This document shows positions 22,096 through 32,440 of a DNA stretch of 64,000 nucleotides, piece after piece. The notes below the pieces were generated by a model. It was not told where the DNA came from. It did no database searches and saw only the letters and a list, made by a program, of their open reading frames with translations. Where the stretch lies: assembly GCA_902595595.1 (NCBI GenBank), contig CACJQX010000001.1, positions 1 through 64,000 of the forward strand. The letters run 5' to 3'. A program made the position numbers and the translations under genes. Within the stretch, counting starts at the first letter, position 1. Each line of letters starts with the position of its first letter. This DNA comes from an uncultured Pelagibacteraceae bacterium. Lineage in GTDB: Bacteria > Pseudomonadota > Alphaproteobacteria > Pelagibacterales > Pelagibacteraceae.

Positions 22096-22641
22096 TTATA
22101 AAGGCTGAATTACCATTATCATTTGCTTCCCATCAAACTTGGGATGTAATTCTACCTTACCGATATCCTTCATATCTTCTTTAATTTTGCCCATTAGTTC
22201 ATTTCCTAGATGGGAATGCTGAAGTTCTCTACCTTTAAATCTAATAGTGAATTTAACCTTATCTCCTTTAGCTATAAATTTTTTAGCATTTTTGACTTTA
22301 AACTCATAATCATGAGTTTCCGTAACAGGTCTCATTTTAATTTCTTTTAAAGAAACAATTTTTTGTTTTTTCTTTGCAAGATTTGCTTTTTTCTGAGCAT
22401 CATACTTATATTTACCCATATCCATTATTTTACATACAGGAGGATTTGCATTAGGTGCTATTTCAATTAAATCTAAACCTTGATTTTTTGCCATGGAAAT
22501 AGCTTCATTGGTGTTTATCACTCCAAGATTTTCTCCATCACTTGCTATAACTTGCACATCAGGAGAAGAAATTCTATTATTAGATCTTGGACCTCTGTCC
22601 TTAGTTCTTCTTTGAAAATAATTTTGTTTGAAGTCTGCCAC
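22096..22641 (-). CDS. infC: Translation initiation factor IF-3
   Basis: Prevents premature subunit joining and proofreads the initiator tRNA. The 181-residue protein has the N-domain (NNRISSPDVQVIASDGENLGVINTNEA), the linker rich in Lys, and the C-domain (IKMRPVTETHDYEFKVKNAKKFI). The start codon is GTG at 22639-22641, directly following the thrS TAA with no spacer; many bacteria use AUU or other rare starts for autoregulation of infC. The GTG and the zero spacing suggest translation coupled to thrS. Confidence 0.96.
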   Translation of the reverse strand: MADFKQNYFQRRTKDRGPRSNNRISSPDVQVIASDGENLGVINTNEAISMAKNQGLDLIEIAPNANPPVCKIMDMGKYKYDAQKKANLAKKKQKIVSLKEIKMRPVTETHDYEFKVKNAKKFIAKGDKVKFTIRFKGRELQHSHLGNELMGKIKEDMKDIGKVELHPKFDGKQMIMVIQPL

Positions 22642-24558
22642 TTAGTTTGATGATGCTTTGTTTAAAGCAGAGAATGTTTTTAAGAATTGATCTATACCCA
22701 TATTTTCTTGTTTATTAGAGTCTAATCTTCTAATCGTTACTGAATTGGAGTCAACTTCTTTTTTACCACAAATTAATAAAAGCGGTATTTTTGCCAAAGA
22801 ATGATCTCTAATTTTATAATTTAAATTATGATTTTTTAAATCTACTGCAGAACTTATACCTGAATTTTTAATTTTATCTGATACCTCAACTGCATAATCA
22901 TTAAATTCTTCTGAAATAGGTATTACCATAGTCTGTAAAGGAGATATCCAAAATGGAAACTTGCCTGCATAGTTTTCAATTAAAATTCCAATAAATCTCT
23001 CTAGAGAACCAAATAATGCTCTGTGCAGCATAACAGGAACTTTTTTGGTTCCATCTTTGTCAACATAAGAAGCATCTAATCTTCCAGGTAAATTTAAATC
23101 TACTTGTAATGTTCCACATTGCCAATCTCTGCCAATAGCATCTCGTAAAACAAACTCAATTTTAGGACCATAAAATGCTCCCTCACCTTTATTAATAGTG
23201 TATTCTAATTTAGAAGCTTTAACAGCTTCAAGCAAAGAAGCTTCTGCTTTATCCCATACTAAATCATCACCAACTCTTACTTCTGGCCTGTCTGCATATT
23301 TTAGAATTACATTTTCAAAACCAAGGTCCTTATAAATATCTAGTATTAGATTTGTTACAATTAAACATTCGCTAGTAATTTGATCCTCAGTGCAAAAAAT
23401 ATGGGCATCATCTTGAGTAAAGGCTCTTACTCTTAATAACCCATGTAAAGCGCCTGATGGCTCATAACGATGAACTTTACCAAATTCAGCAAAACGTAAC
23501 GGAAGATCTCTGTAACTTTTTAAGCCTTGATTAAATACCTGGATATGACCAGGGCAATTCATTGGTTTAATTGCAAAAACTTTCTCATCTGGTGTTTCAG
23601 AAGTATACATGTTTTCTCCATATTTTTCCCAATGCCCAGATTTTTCCCATAGTTGTCTATCTAGTACCTCTGGAGTATTGACCTCTTTATAACCAGCTTC
23701 ATCTTGTCTGCTTCTCATGTAGTTAATGAGCTTTTGAAATAAACTCCATCCTCTTTCATGCCAAAATACTGAGCCAGGGCTTTCTTCTCTAAAATGAAAT
23801 AAATCCATTTCTCTACCTAATTTTCTGTGATCTCTTTTTTCGGCTTCTTCTATTCTTTTTAAATATTCATCTAGGTCTTTTTGAGTTGCCCAACTCGTAC
23901 CATATATTCGTTGCAACATTTCATTATTAGAGTCTCCTCTCCAATATGCTCCTGATACTTTTGTAAGTTTAAAATATTTCCCTATTTTACCTGTAGAGGA
24001 TAAATGTGGGCCTCTACATAAATCATGCCATTCTCCGTGAAAATAAATTGATACATCTTCATTTTCAGGTATTGCTTCAATTAGCTCGGCTTTATAAATT
24101 TCTCCTTTTTTTTTAAAATGACTAATTGCTTTGTTTCTATCCCAAACTTCTCTTTTTGTTGTTTCATTCCTATCGACAATCTCTTTCATTTTATTTTCAA
24201 TTTTAACAAGATCATCCTCTGTAAATGGTTCTTTTCTAGCAAAGTCATAATAAAATCCATTTTCAATCACGGGTCCAATTGTAACTTGTGTACCAGGAAA
24301 TAATTCTTGAACAGCCATAGCTAAAATATGAGCTGTGTCATGCCTTATAGTTTCCAAGCCCTCAGGATTTTTTGAGGTAAAAATTTTTACAGAACAATCA
24401 TTTTCAATTAGAAAATCAAGATCTTTAAGTTCACCATCAACACTTATGACCATGGCTTGTTTAGCTAACGATTTGCTAATTTTTTCAGCTACTTCTAGTC
24501 CAGTAACTTTATTAGGAAAATCAATATTGTTTCCGTCGGGTAATGTTATTATCGGCAT
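22642..24558 (-). CDS. thrS: Threonyl-tRNA synthetase
   Basis: Class II synthetase that charges tRNA-Thr. The 638-residue protein has an N-terminal TGS domain (MPIITLPDGNNIDFP), the editing domain with the RHDTAHILAMAVQELFPG motif, the catalytic core with zinc-binding NCPGHIQVF, motif 2 (FAEFGKVHRYEPSGALHGLLRVR) and motif 3 (RALFGSLERFIGILIE), and the anticodon-binding domain (FWISPLQTMVIPI). It is joined to infC and to the upstream glycosyltransferase with no spacer on either side. Confidence 0.98.
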   Translation of the reverse strand: MPIITLPDGNNIDFPNKVTGLEVAEKISKSLAKQAMVISVDGELKDLDFLIENDCSVKIFTSKNPEGLETIRHDTAHILAMAVQELFPGTQVTIGPVIENGFYYDFARKEPFTEDDLVKIENKMKEIVDRNETTKREVWDRNKAISHFKKKGEIYKAELIEAIPENEDVSIYFHGEWHDLCRGPHLSSTGKIGKYFKLTKVSGAYWRGDSNNEMLQRIYGTSWATQKDLDEYLKRIEEAEKRDHRKLGREMDLFHFREESPGSVFWHERGWSLFQKLINYMRSRQDEAGYKEVNTPEVLDRQLWEKSGHWEKYGENMYTSETPDEKVFAIKPMNCPGHIQVFNQGLKSYRDLPLRFAEFGKVHRYEPSGALHGLLRVRAFTQDDAHIFCTEDQITSECLIVTNLILDIYKDLGFENVILKYADRPEVRVGDDLVWDKAEASLLEAVKASKLEYTINKGEGAFYGPKIEFVLRDAIGRDWQCGTLQVDLNLPGRLDASYVDKDGTKKVPVMLHRALFGSLERFIGILIENYAGKFPFWISPLQTMVIPISEEFNDYAVEVSDKIKNSGISSAVDLKNHNLNYKIRDHSLAKIPLLLICGKKEVDSNSVTIRRLDSNKQENMGIDQFLKTFSALNKASSN

Positions 24559-25713
24559 TTAATTTAATAATCTCTTATACTCTGAATAAGTAGAAAAGCA
24601 CATTTTTTCAACATTAAATTTTTGAACTATGTTTTTTCTTCCCTCATTACCAATTGATTTTAATAGAGTTTCATCCATGTTAAGAGTTCTTAATATTTTA
24701 TTACTTAATGATTTAGCATTTCCTGCTTCATATAAAAAACCAGTTTTTTCATCAATTATTGTTTCATTAGAACCTCCAATGTTACTCGCTATAATTGGTT
24801 TTTCCATCGATTGTGCTTCAACAGCAACTCTACCAAAAGCCTCTGGTTCTGTTGAGGCTGAAACAATAATATCAGAAACTTTATAAGCTAATGCCATATC
24901 CTTACAATGATCTATGAATCTTATTTGTTTAGACAATCTGTATTGCTCCGAAAGTCTTATTAATTTTTTCTTATATAAATCTCTACCTTGATCACTGCCT
25001 AGAATGACAGCATAAAATGCTTCATAACCCAGTTCTATGTTCACTAAATTAATTGCCTCTATAAAAACTTCCTGTCCTTTCCAGGAAGTTAATCTACCAG
25101 GTAAAAGTATAATTTTTTTATCTTTTTCAATGTCCCATTTTTTTAATAATTTTTTTTCATCAATTTCAATTTTAGTTGTTGGGTCAAAGTAGTCGACGTT
25201 TATTCCTCTAAAAATAACCATTAATTTTTTTTTCTCATTTAAATATTTTGAATAATTTTTTTTAATATGAGAAAAAATAAAATTAGATCCTGCAATTATT
25301 AAATCTGCTCTAGTCATTACTGAATTATAAATTTTTTTTATATTACTCTTAAAATTGTATGTTCCATGAAATGTAGTTACAAATTTTCGTCCTGTGATTT
25401 TTGTTGCTAACAAACATGACCAAGCAGGTGCTCTACTTCTCGCGTGAACAAGAGAAATATTATAAACTAAAATTATTCCAATTAAGATAAAAGCATTAAT
25501 TAAAATTAGTAGAGGATTTTTGCTTTGCACTGGAAGTCTAAATATTTTAACTTTTTTTCTATCTACAAATTTAAGTAATTCACCACCGCTTGTTACAATA
25601 AATGATTTACAATTATTTTCTGGTAAATAATGTGCAATATCATAACAACCTGTTTCAGCTCCTCCATAACCTAATTTTGGAATTACTTGTAAAACTTTTA
25701 AATCAGATGACAT
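24559..25713 (-). CDS. GT4-family glycosyltransferase
   Basis: A 384-residue GT-B glycosyltransferase. N-terminal domain: KVLQVIPKLGYGGAETGCYDIA and the VHARSRAPAW region. C-terminal donor domain: ILLPGRLTSWKGQEVFIEAI and the EX7E motif EPEAFGRVAVEA, then GFLYEAGNAKSL. Such enzymes make LPS core or other glycans at the cytoplasmic face of the membrane. Unusually it sits directly before thrS with no spacer (its TAA abuts the thrS ATG), so the translation cluster appears to be co-transcribed from its promoter. It diverges from the hydrolase with 36 bases between starts. Confidence 0.88.
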   Translation of the reverse strand: MSSDLKVLQVIPKLGYGGAETGCYDIAHYLPENNCKSFIVTSGGELLKFVDRKKVKIFRLPVQSKNPLLILINAFILIGIILVYNISLVHARSRAPAWSCLLATKITGRKFVTTFHGTYNFKSNIKKIYNSVMTRADLIIAGSNFIFSHIKKNYSKYLNEKKKLMVIFRGINVDYFDPTTKIEIDEKKLLKKWDIEKDKKIILLPGRLTSWKGQEVFIEAINLVNIELGYEAFYAVILGSDQGRDLYKKKLIRLSEQYRLSKQIRFIDHCKDMALAYKVSDIIVSASTEPEAFGRVAVEAQSMEKPIIASNIGGSNETIIDEKTGFLYEAGNAKSLSNKILRTLNMDETLLKSIGNEGRKNIVQKFNVEKMCFSTYSEYKRLLN

Positions 25714-25749
25714 TTGATATGATTATATATTAATAGACAAAACTTATAA

Positions 25750-26499
25750 ATGATTATGGCAAATTTCAGATTTCACCAAATATCAAATACAAAGAAAATT
25801 AGATATATTTCCAAAGTTTTTAAAAAAAGTTCTTTTATAGTTTTTTTGCATGGCTTTATGTCAGATCTTGAAGGAAAAAAACCAAATGCTTTTTTGAAAT
25901 TTGCTAAAAAAAATAAAGTAAGTTTTTTAGCACTAGAATACTCTGGTCATGGAAAATCTTCTGGAAAATTTGTAAATGGAAATATTTCAAAATGGAGTAA
26001 AGAGACGTCAATTTTAATTAGAAAATACGTTAAAAAAAAAGAATTTGTACTAATTGGTTCAAGTATGGGCGCATGGATTTCGCTCAATCAATTCAAAATT
26101 TTCAAAAAACAGATTAAAGGATTTTTAGGAATAGGGGCTGCTCCTGAATTTTTAGAAAATTTAATGTGGAAAAAATTTACTAAAAAAATGAAAAAGGAAA
26201 CAATAAGTAAGGGTATTTATCAATTAAAACATGGTAATTATGAATATCCAATTACTCTACAATTAATAAAAGATGGAAGAAAAAACAAAGTCTTAAATAG
26301 AAAAATTAATTCAAATATTAAAGTAACAATGGTTCATGGTGAAAAAGATGAGGCAGTTCCTGTCTCATATTCAAGAAAAGTTTTAAGATTATTTCCAAAA
26401 GCTAAGAAAAAATTAAATGTTGTAAAAAAAGGTGATCACAGTTTATCAAATAAAAAATGGTTAAATATAATTTTAAAAGAGCTTAAATTATTAATTTAG
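25750..26499 (+). CDS. Alpha/beta hydrolase
   Basis: A 249-residue serine hydrolase of unknown substrate: oxyanion segment FIVFLHGFMSDLEGKK, nucleophile elbow GSSMGAW, late Asp in MVHGEKDEAVP and His in KKGDHSLSN give a complete catalytic triad in the expected order. No signal peptide, so cytoplasmic. The start is ATG 25750 (MIMAN) or the ATG two codons on. The stop overlaps that of convergent gltB by four bases (TTAG). Confidence 0.85.
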   Translation: MIMANFRFHQISNTKKIRYISKVFKKSSFIVFLHGFMSDLEGKKPNAFLKFAKKNKVSFLALEYSGHGKSSGKFVNGNISKWSKETSILIRKYVKKKEFVLIGSSMGAWISLNQFKIFKKQIKGFLGIGAAPEFLENLMWKKFTKKMKKETISKGIYQLKHGNYEYPITLQLIKDGRKNKVLNRKINSNIKVTMVHGEKDEAVPVSYSRKVLRLFPKAKKKLNVVKKGDHSLSNKKWLNIILKELKLLI

Positions 26500-29400
26500 C
26501 TAACTTTTTTTATATCTTTTTTTAAAGTAATTGGATTTTTTAATTTATCCAACATTTCTTTAGGACACACCTGAACAAAATTATTTACTTCATCATCAAA
26601 GTTTTCAATTATTTTTTTCGTTAATTGAGACTCAGTTTCTTTGAAGTGCTCACTGACTAAATTTTTTAAATATTCTTTCCAATAATCTGTCTCTACATTT
26701 TGCCAAACTACTGATTCTGGATTTACTTTCTTTTCAAATTGTTGAGATTTATCATATATAAAGGCCATTCCACCTGTCATACCAGCTGCAAAATTATCAC
26801 CAACATCTCCTAAAATTACTACAGTTCCACCAGTCATATATTCACATCCATTAGAATCACATCCTTCAATTACAGTAACTGCACCAGAATTTCTTACAGA
26901 AAATCTTTCACCGGCTTGGCCAGCAGCAAAAAGTTTTCCTGAAGTAGCTCCGTAAAGAACAGTATTTCCTAAAATTGTATTCTCATTTGAAACTAAATTA
27001 CTCTCTTCAGGTAATTTTATTGAAATAGTAGCTCCTGATAAACCTTTACCAACATAATCATTTGCATCTCCCTTTAATACAAGTTTCAACCCTTTTGAAG
27101 AGAACGCACCAAATGATTGACCAGCTGATCCTTTAAAATTTAGAACTAAAAAGTTTTCATCAAGTTTTTCATAACCATATTTTTTATACAAATGATGTGA
27201 GATTCTTGTGCCTACTGCCCTGTGAGTATTTTTAATTTGATATTCTTTCTCAATTTTTTTAGAATTATTTAAAGCTTCTTCAATTTCTGGCCAAATTTCT
27301 TGGTCAAGAGTATCTGGTACACTATTTATTTCTTGATCCTTACAATACCTTGGATTATTTCCAGTATCAGCTTGAACAAATAAAGGATTTAAATCTAAAT
27401 CGTCTAAATTTGGAGAACCCTTACTAACTTGTTTTAACAAGTCTGTCCTACCAATCACTTCATCTAATGATTTAAAACCTAAATTTGCTAATATTTCTCT
27501 TACTTCACTGGCTATAAATGTGAACAAATTAACTACTTTTTCTGGAGTTCCAGTAAATTTTTCTCTAAGCTTTTCATCTTGAGTGCAAACGCCTACAGGA
27601 CATGTATTTGAATGACACTGCCTTACCATTATACATCCCATTGCAACTAATGCTGTAGTAGCAACACCATATTCTTCAGCACCCATCATTGCAGCTATCA
27701 CTACATCTCTTCCAGTTTTAATTCCACCGTCTGTTCTTAATGTCACTTTATGTCTAAGATTATTTAAAGTTAATACTTGGTTTGCTTCCGTCAAACCCAT
27801 TTCCCATGGTATTCCAACATACTTAACACTAGTCTGTGGTGTTGCTCCTGTTCCGCCATTATGTCCAGAAATCAATATTATATCTGCTTTTGCTTTAGCT
27901 ACACCAGCTGCAATTGTTCCTACTCCAGAGGAAGCAACAAGTTTAACTCCAATTCTTGCTTTAGGATTTATCTGTTTTAAATCATAAATTAGTTGTGCAA
28001 GATCTTCGATTGAATAAATATCATGATGTGGTGGTGGTGATATTAAGGTAACTCCAGGAGTTGAATGTCTAAGTTTAGCAATCTCCTCTGTAACTTTAAA
28101 TCCTGGTAGCTGACCTCCCTCACCAGGCTTAGCGCCTTGTGCAATTTTAATTTCTATCTCATTACAATTATTAAGATAATTAACTGTAACTCCGAATCTT
28201 GCAGAAGCTATTTGTTTTACTCTTGAGTTTGCGCTGTCACCATTATCTAAAACTTTAAATCTACTTGCATCTTCACCGCCCTCTCCACTACATGAAGCAC
28301 CTTTAATCCTATTCATACCAGTTGCCAAAGTTTCATGCGCCTCTTTTGATAAAGCTCCATGAGACATGCTCCCACTTCCAAATCTTTTTAAAATATTTTC
28401 TATTGGCTCAACCTCAGAAATATCTATTGGCCCACTTAATTTTTTTTCTCTGAAATCAATTAAGTCTCTAAGATTAATAGGTGGTAAGCTGTATATTCCA
28501 TCCGCATATCTTTTATAGGCATCATAAGAATTAGAACCTACTGCACTTTGGAGTAAATGAATTAATTTTCCTTGATATTGATGTGTTTCACCATTTTTAC
28601 GATATCTATATATACCGCCTATTGGCAATATGGTTTCAGAACTTTCAAATGCCTCTTTATGAATTTCTCTAATTTTTTTCTCTATACCCGTAAGTCCAAT
28701 ACCTGAAATTTTAGAGACAACTCCTGGAAAATAATCTGCAACAATTGTTCTACTTAAACCTACAGTTTCAAAGTTACATCCACCTCTATAAGAACTTAGA
28801 ACTGAAATACCCATCTTAGACATGATCTTTAATAAACCTGCGTTTACTGATTTTATGTATCTCTCTACACATTCATCAAAGCTAAATTGACCAAATAATT
28901 TCTTTTCATGACGCTGAAATAAACTATCAAATGCTAAATATGGATTTACAGTAGTTGCTCCAACTCCTATTAAAGTTGCAAAAGAGTGTGTATCTAAAGC
29001 CTCTCCAGATTGAACATTTATTGATACATATCCTCTTAGTTTTTTTTCAATAAGGAATGAATTAATTGATCCAACTGCTAAAAGCATTGGTATTGGAAGT
29101 TTTGAGCTAGAAAGCTCCTTATCACTTAAGATTAATTGAGTAACTCCCTGTCTTACTGCAATTTCAGCTTCTTTTTGGATTTTTTTAATTGAGTCAAATA
29201 AAGTTTCTTCCTCAGAAAAAGTACAATCTATTATAGATGAATTATTGCCAAAAAAATTTATAAATTTTTCAAACTGAGAATTTGATAATATTGGACTATT
29301 TAAAACATAAATATTTTGCTTTGTTAAATTATCAAAATTTAAAATATTTCCAAGATTTCCAAATCTTGTTTTCAAACTCATAACCTTGTTTTCTCTTAAA

Positions 29401-31001
29401 GAGTCTATAGGTGGGTTTGTGACTTGACTAAAATTCTGTCTAAAAAAATGGTATAACGGTCTATACCTATCTGACAAAACAGCCAATGGTGTATCGTCCC
29501 CCATAGATCCAGTTGCTTCTTTAGCATCTTCTGCCATAGGATGCAGTATGAGCTCAAGATCTTCTAGACTTATTCCAAAAGTATATTGCCTTCTTCTTAA
29601 ATCATCTCCCGAAAAAAAATTTTTTTCATCTGAAATAGTTAACTTATCATCTAGGTCGATAATTTGTGAATTAAAGTGTTTATACTCTTTGGCTAAATAA
29701 TCTTTTATTTGCTTGTTTGTAAATACTTTACCTTTTTCTATTCTAACTCCAATTATTTCCCCGGGACCCAATCTTCCCTTTGACAAAATTCTTTTTTCAT
29801 TTAATTCAATCATTCCTGTTTCAGAACCTGCAAATAATAATTTGTCTTTTGTAATTGCGTATCTCAAAGGTCTTAATCCATTTCTATCATTTGCAGCTAT
29901 AACCCACTCATTATCAGTTCCAGCAATAGCAGCTGGTCCATCCCATGGCTCCATTGTACTGTTCAAAAAATTAAATAATTGTTGGTGATCTTTTGGTAGA
30001 GTTTTATTTTTTTTAGACCATGCGTCTGGAACTAGCATAAGCTTAGCCAAAGGTGCAGGCTGACCAGATATATTTAATAATTCAAAAACATTGTCTAATG
30101 CAGCAGAGTCTGATGCTCCCTGTTGTATAACAGGTTTTAAGTTGTCAACATCGTCAAAAAGGGGACTATTCATCTCTTGTTCATGAACTTTCATCCAATT
30201 TTTATTTCCTCTATAAGTATTAATTTCTCCATTATGCGCTATAGCTCTAAAGGGTTGAGCTAAATTCCAGCTAGGCGCTGTATTTGTTGAAAATCTTTGA
30301 TGAAAGATAGCAAACCTTGAAACAAATCTCTCATCTTTTAAATCAAGGTAGAAATCTGAGATAGCTTCAGCTAAAAACATCCCCTTGTAAATGATAGATT
30401 TAGAACTCAATGAACAAATATAAAAATTGTTTAAAGATTTTTTAAAAGCTTCATTTTCTATCTTTCTTCTAGTTTCGTAAATTTTTCTTTCTAAATCTTT
30501 ATTTGTTAATTCTGGATTATAAGGTTTAAACAATACTTGGATAATTTCAGGCATTGTTTGGAATGCCTTTTCTCCTAAAACTTTTGGATTAACTGGAACT
30601 TGTCTCCAACCGTAAATACTAAAATCATTTTTTGTTAATTCACTTTCTACAATAGTTTTGCAACTTTCTTGCGCTGCATAATCATTCCGAGGCAGAAATA
30701 TCATACCCACACATATTTCAGAATTGTCATGTGTGTGTCCTGTCACTTCTATCTTTTCAATGAAGAAATCTTTTGGTATTTCAACATGAATTCCAGCTCC
30801 GTCACCAGTTTTCCCATCGGCATCTACAGCGCCTCTATGCCAAACTGCTTTTAACGCTTCAATACCATACTCTACAACTTTACGAGATTTTTTACCTTCA
30901 GTTGAAGCAATTATACCAACACCACAAGCATCATGCTCCATATCTTCTGAATAAACATTATTTTCTGTTAAAAGGTGAAGGTTCTTTTTATAATTTTTCA
31001 T
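26496..31001 (-). CDS. gltB: Glutamate synthase (NADPH) large subunit
   Basis: Forms two glutamates from glutamine and 2-oxoglutarate; with GltD it completes ammonium assimilation. The 1501-residue protein has a propeptide followed by the nucleophile Cys26 in DACGVG, the class II amidotransferase domain, the central and FMN-binding domains (GQLPGFKVTEEIAKLRHS, ISPPPHHDIYSIEDLAQL, SGHNGGTGATP), the 3Fe-4S cysteines in CIMVRQCHSNTCPVGVC (about residue 1120-1140), and the C-terminal GXGXG beta-helix. Start ATG overlaps the gltD stop by one base (TAATG). Length is normal. Confidence 0.98.
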   Translation of the reverse strand: MKNYKKNLHLLTENNVYSEDMEHDACGVGIIASTEGKKSRKVVEYGIEALKAVWHRGAVDADGKTGDGAGIHVEIPKDFFIEKIEVTGHTHDNSEICVGMIFLPRNDYAAQESCKTIVESELTKNDFSIYGWRQVPVNPKVLGEKAFQTMPEIIQVLFKPYNPELTNKDLERKIYETRRKIENEAFKKSLNNFYICSLSSKSIIYKGMFLAEAISDFYLDLKDERFVSRFAIFHQRFSTNTAPSWNLAQPFRAIAHNGEINTYRGNKNWMKVHEQEMNSPLFDDVDNLKPVIQQGASDSAALDNVFELLNISGQPAPLAKLMLVPDAWSKKNKTLPKDHQQLFNFLNSTMEPWDGPAAIAGTDNEWVIAANDRNGLRPLRYAITKDKLLFAGSETGMIELNEKRILSKGRLGPGEIIGVRIEKGKVFTNKQIKDYLAKEYKHFNSQIIDLDDKLTISDEKNFFSGDDLRRRQYTFGISLEDLELILHPMAEDAKEATGSMGDDTPLAVLSDRYRPLYHFFRQNFSQVTNPPIDSLRENKVMSLKTRFGNLGNILNFDNLTKQNIYVLNSPILSNSQFEKFINFFGNNSSIIDCTFSEEETLFDSIKKIQKEAEIAVRQGVTQLILSDKELSSSKLPIPMLLAVGSINSFLIEKKLRGYVSINVQSGEALDTHSFATLIGVGATTVNPYLAFDSLFQRHEKKLFGQFSFDECVERYIKSVNAGLLKIMSKMGISVLSSYRGGCNFETVGLSRTIVADYFPGVVSKISGIGLTGIEKKIREIHKEAFESSETILPIGGIYRYRKNGETHQYQGKLIHLLQSAVGSNSYDAYKRYADGIYSLPPINLRDLIDFREKKLSGPIDISEVEPIENILKRFGSGSMSHGALSKEAHETLATGMNRIKGASCSGEGGEDASRFKVLDNGDSANSRVKQIASARFGVTVNYLNNCNEIEIKIAQGAKPGEGGQLPGFKVTEEIAKLRHSTPGVTLISPPPHHDIYSIEDLAQLIYDLKQINPKARIGVKLVASSGVGTIAAGVAKAKADIILISGHNGGTGATPQTSVKYVGIPWEMGLTEANQVLTLNNLRHKVTLRTDGGIKTGRDVVIAAMMGAEEYGVATTALVAMGCIMVRQCHSNTCPVGVCTQDEKLREKFTGTPEKVVNLFTFIASEVREILANLGFKSLDEVIGRTDLLKQVSKGSPNLDDLDLNPLFVQADTGNNPRYCKDQEINSVPDTLDQEIWPEIEEALNNSKKIEKEYQIKNTHRAVGTRISHHLYKKYGYEKLDENFLVLNFKGSAGQSFGAFSSKGLKLVLKGDANDYVGKGLSGATISIKLPEESNLVSNENTILGNTVLYGATSGKLFAAGQAGERFSVRNSGAVTVIEGCDSNGCEYMTGGTVVILGDVGDNFAAGMTGGMAFIYDKSQQFEKKVNPESVVWQNVETDYWKEYLKNLVSEHFKETESQLTKKIIENFDDEVNNFVQVCPKEMLDKLKNPITLKKDIKKVS

Positions 31002-32440
31002 TAAGCCACTCTTTTTTCTAGTTTAGATTTACTCTCTAGATAAGTTTTTATTGAAGCTGCTGCATCTCTTCCATCTTTTATCGCCCAAACAACTAATGAA
31101 GCTCCTCTAACTATATCACCAGCTGCAAACACCCCTTTTATATTTGTTTCCATAGTATCAAAATCTGTTTTAATAGTTCCCCACTTTGTTACTTGTAATT
31201 CTCTACTATCAAATAAATTCGGTAAATCCTCAGGATCAAAACCTAGTGCTTTGATAACCATATCTGCTTTTGTTTCGTAACTTGAGCCTTCTTGTACTTG
31301 TGGCTTTCTTCTTCCTGTCTCGTCTGGATCACCTAGTTTAATTTGATCTACAATTATTTTTTCTACTTTATTTGTACCTTTAAATTCTTTAGGACTTGAT
31401 AACCAAATAAATTCAACACCTTCTTCTTCTGCATTTGCAACTTCTCTCGCAGATCCTGGCATATTTTCTTTATCTCTTCTATACAAACATTTAACAGATT
31501 TTGCCTTCTGTCTTATAGAAGTTCTTACACAATCCATTGCTGTGTCACCTCCACCGATTACAACAACATCTTTACCTTCTGCGTTTAAAATTCCTTTATC
31601 AAACAACTCAACATCATCACCTAGACCTTTTTTATTAGATGCTGTTAAAAAATCCATTGCAGGAAAAATATTATCAAGATCATTTCCAGGTAAGTTTACT
31701 TCTCTTGCTTTATAAACTCCTGTAGCAATTAAAATTGCATCGTGTTTTTTTCTCAATTGGTCTAGACTTGCATCCTTACCAATTTCAAAATTTTGAACAA
31801 ATTCAATTCCTCCATCCTTTAAGAGTTTTGTTCTTCGCTCTACAACTTCTTTTTCTAATTTAAAATTTGGAATTCCATAAATTAATAATCCTCCTGCTCT
31901 ATCATATCTATCGTAGACAGTTATTTTATATCCATTTTTTCTTAATTGTTCTGCAGCAGCTAAACCAGCAGGACCTGCTCCTATAATTCCTACGCTTTGA
32001 TTTTTTTCATCCGTTACCTTAATTGGTTTTACCCAGCCCTGAGCCCAAGCATTATCTGTAATATATTTTTCTACTGATCCAATAGTTACTGTTCCATGAC
32101 CAGACTGTTCAATTACACAATTTCCCTCGCATAATCTATCTTGGGGGCAAATTCGGCCACACACTTCAGGCATATTGTTTGTGCTTTGGGATAATTCATA
32201 TGCCTCTTTTAATCTTCCCTCTGCTGTCAGTTTAAGCCAATCTGGAATGTTATTACTTAATGGACAATGAACTTGGCAAAAAGGTACTCCACATTGCGAA
32301 CACCTACTCGACTGTTCTTTGGCTTTTTCATTGATATACTCGTCATAAATTTCGTTAAAATCTTTCTTTCTCGTATCAACTTCTCTTTTAGGTGGAGTTT
32401 GTTGACCTATTTTAACAAATTTGAGCATTTTATCGGGCAT
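31001..32440 (-). CDS. gltD: Glutamate synthase (NADPH) small subunit
   Basis: Passes electrons from NADPH via FAD and 4Fe-4S clusters to GltB. The 479-residue protein has N-terminal cluster cysteines (SRCSQCGVPFCQVHCPLSNN and CGRICPQDRLCEGNC), the FAD-binding GIIGAGPAGLAAAEQLRKNG and the NADPH-binding VVIGGGDTAMDCVRT. First gene of the gltD-gltB operon; 183 bases of non-coding DNA separate it from divergent uppP. Confidence 0.98.
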   Translation of the reverse strand: MPDKMLKFVKIGQQTPPKREVDTRKKDFNEIYDEYINEKAKEQSSRCSQCGVPFCQVHCPLSNNIPDWLKLTAEGRLKEAYELSQSTNNMPEVCGRICPQDRLCEGNCVIEQSGHGTVTIGSVEKYITDNAWAQGWVKPIKVTDEKNQSVGIIGAGPAGLAAAEQLRKNGYKITVYDRYDRAGGLLIYGIPNFKLEKEVVERRTKLLKDGGIEFVQNFEIGKDASLDQLRKKHDAILIATGVYKAREVNLPGNDLDNIFPAMDFLTASNKKGLGDDVELFDKGILNAEGKDVVVIGGGDTAMDCVRTSIRQKAKSVKCLYRRDKENMPGSAREVANAEEEGVEFIWLSSPKEFKGTNKVEKIIVDQIKLGDPDETGRRKPQVQEGSSYETKADMVIKALGFDPEDLPNLFDSRELQVTKWGTIKTDFDTMETNIKGVFAAGDIVRGASLVVWAIKDGRDAAASIKTYLESKSKLEKRVA

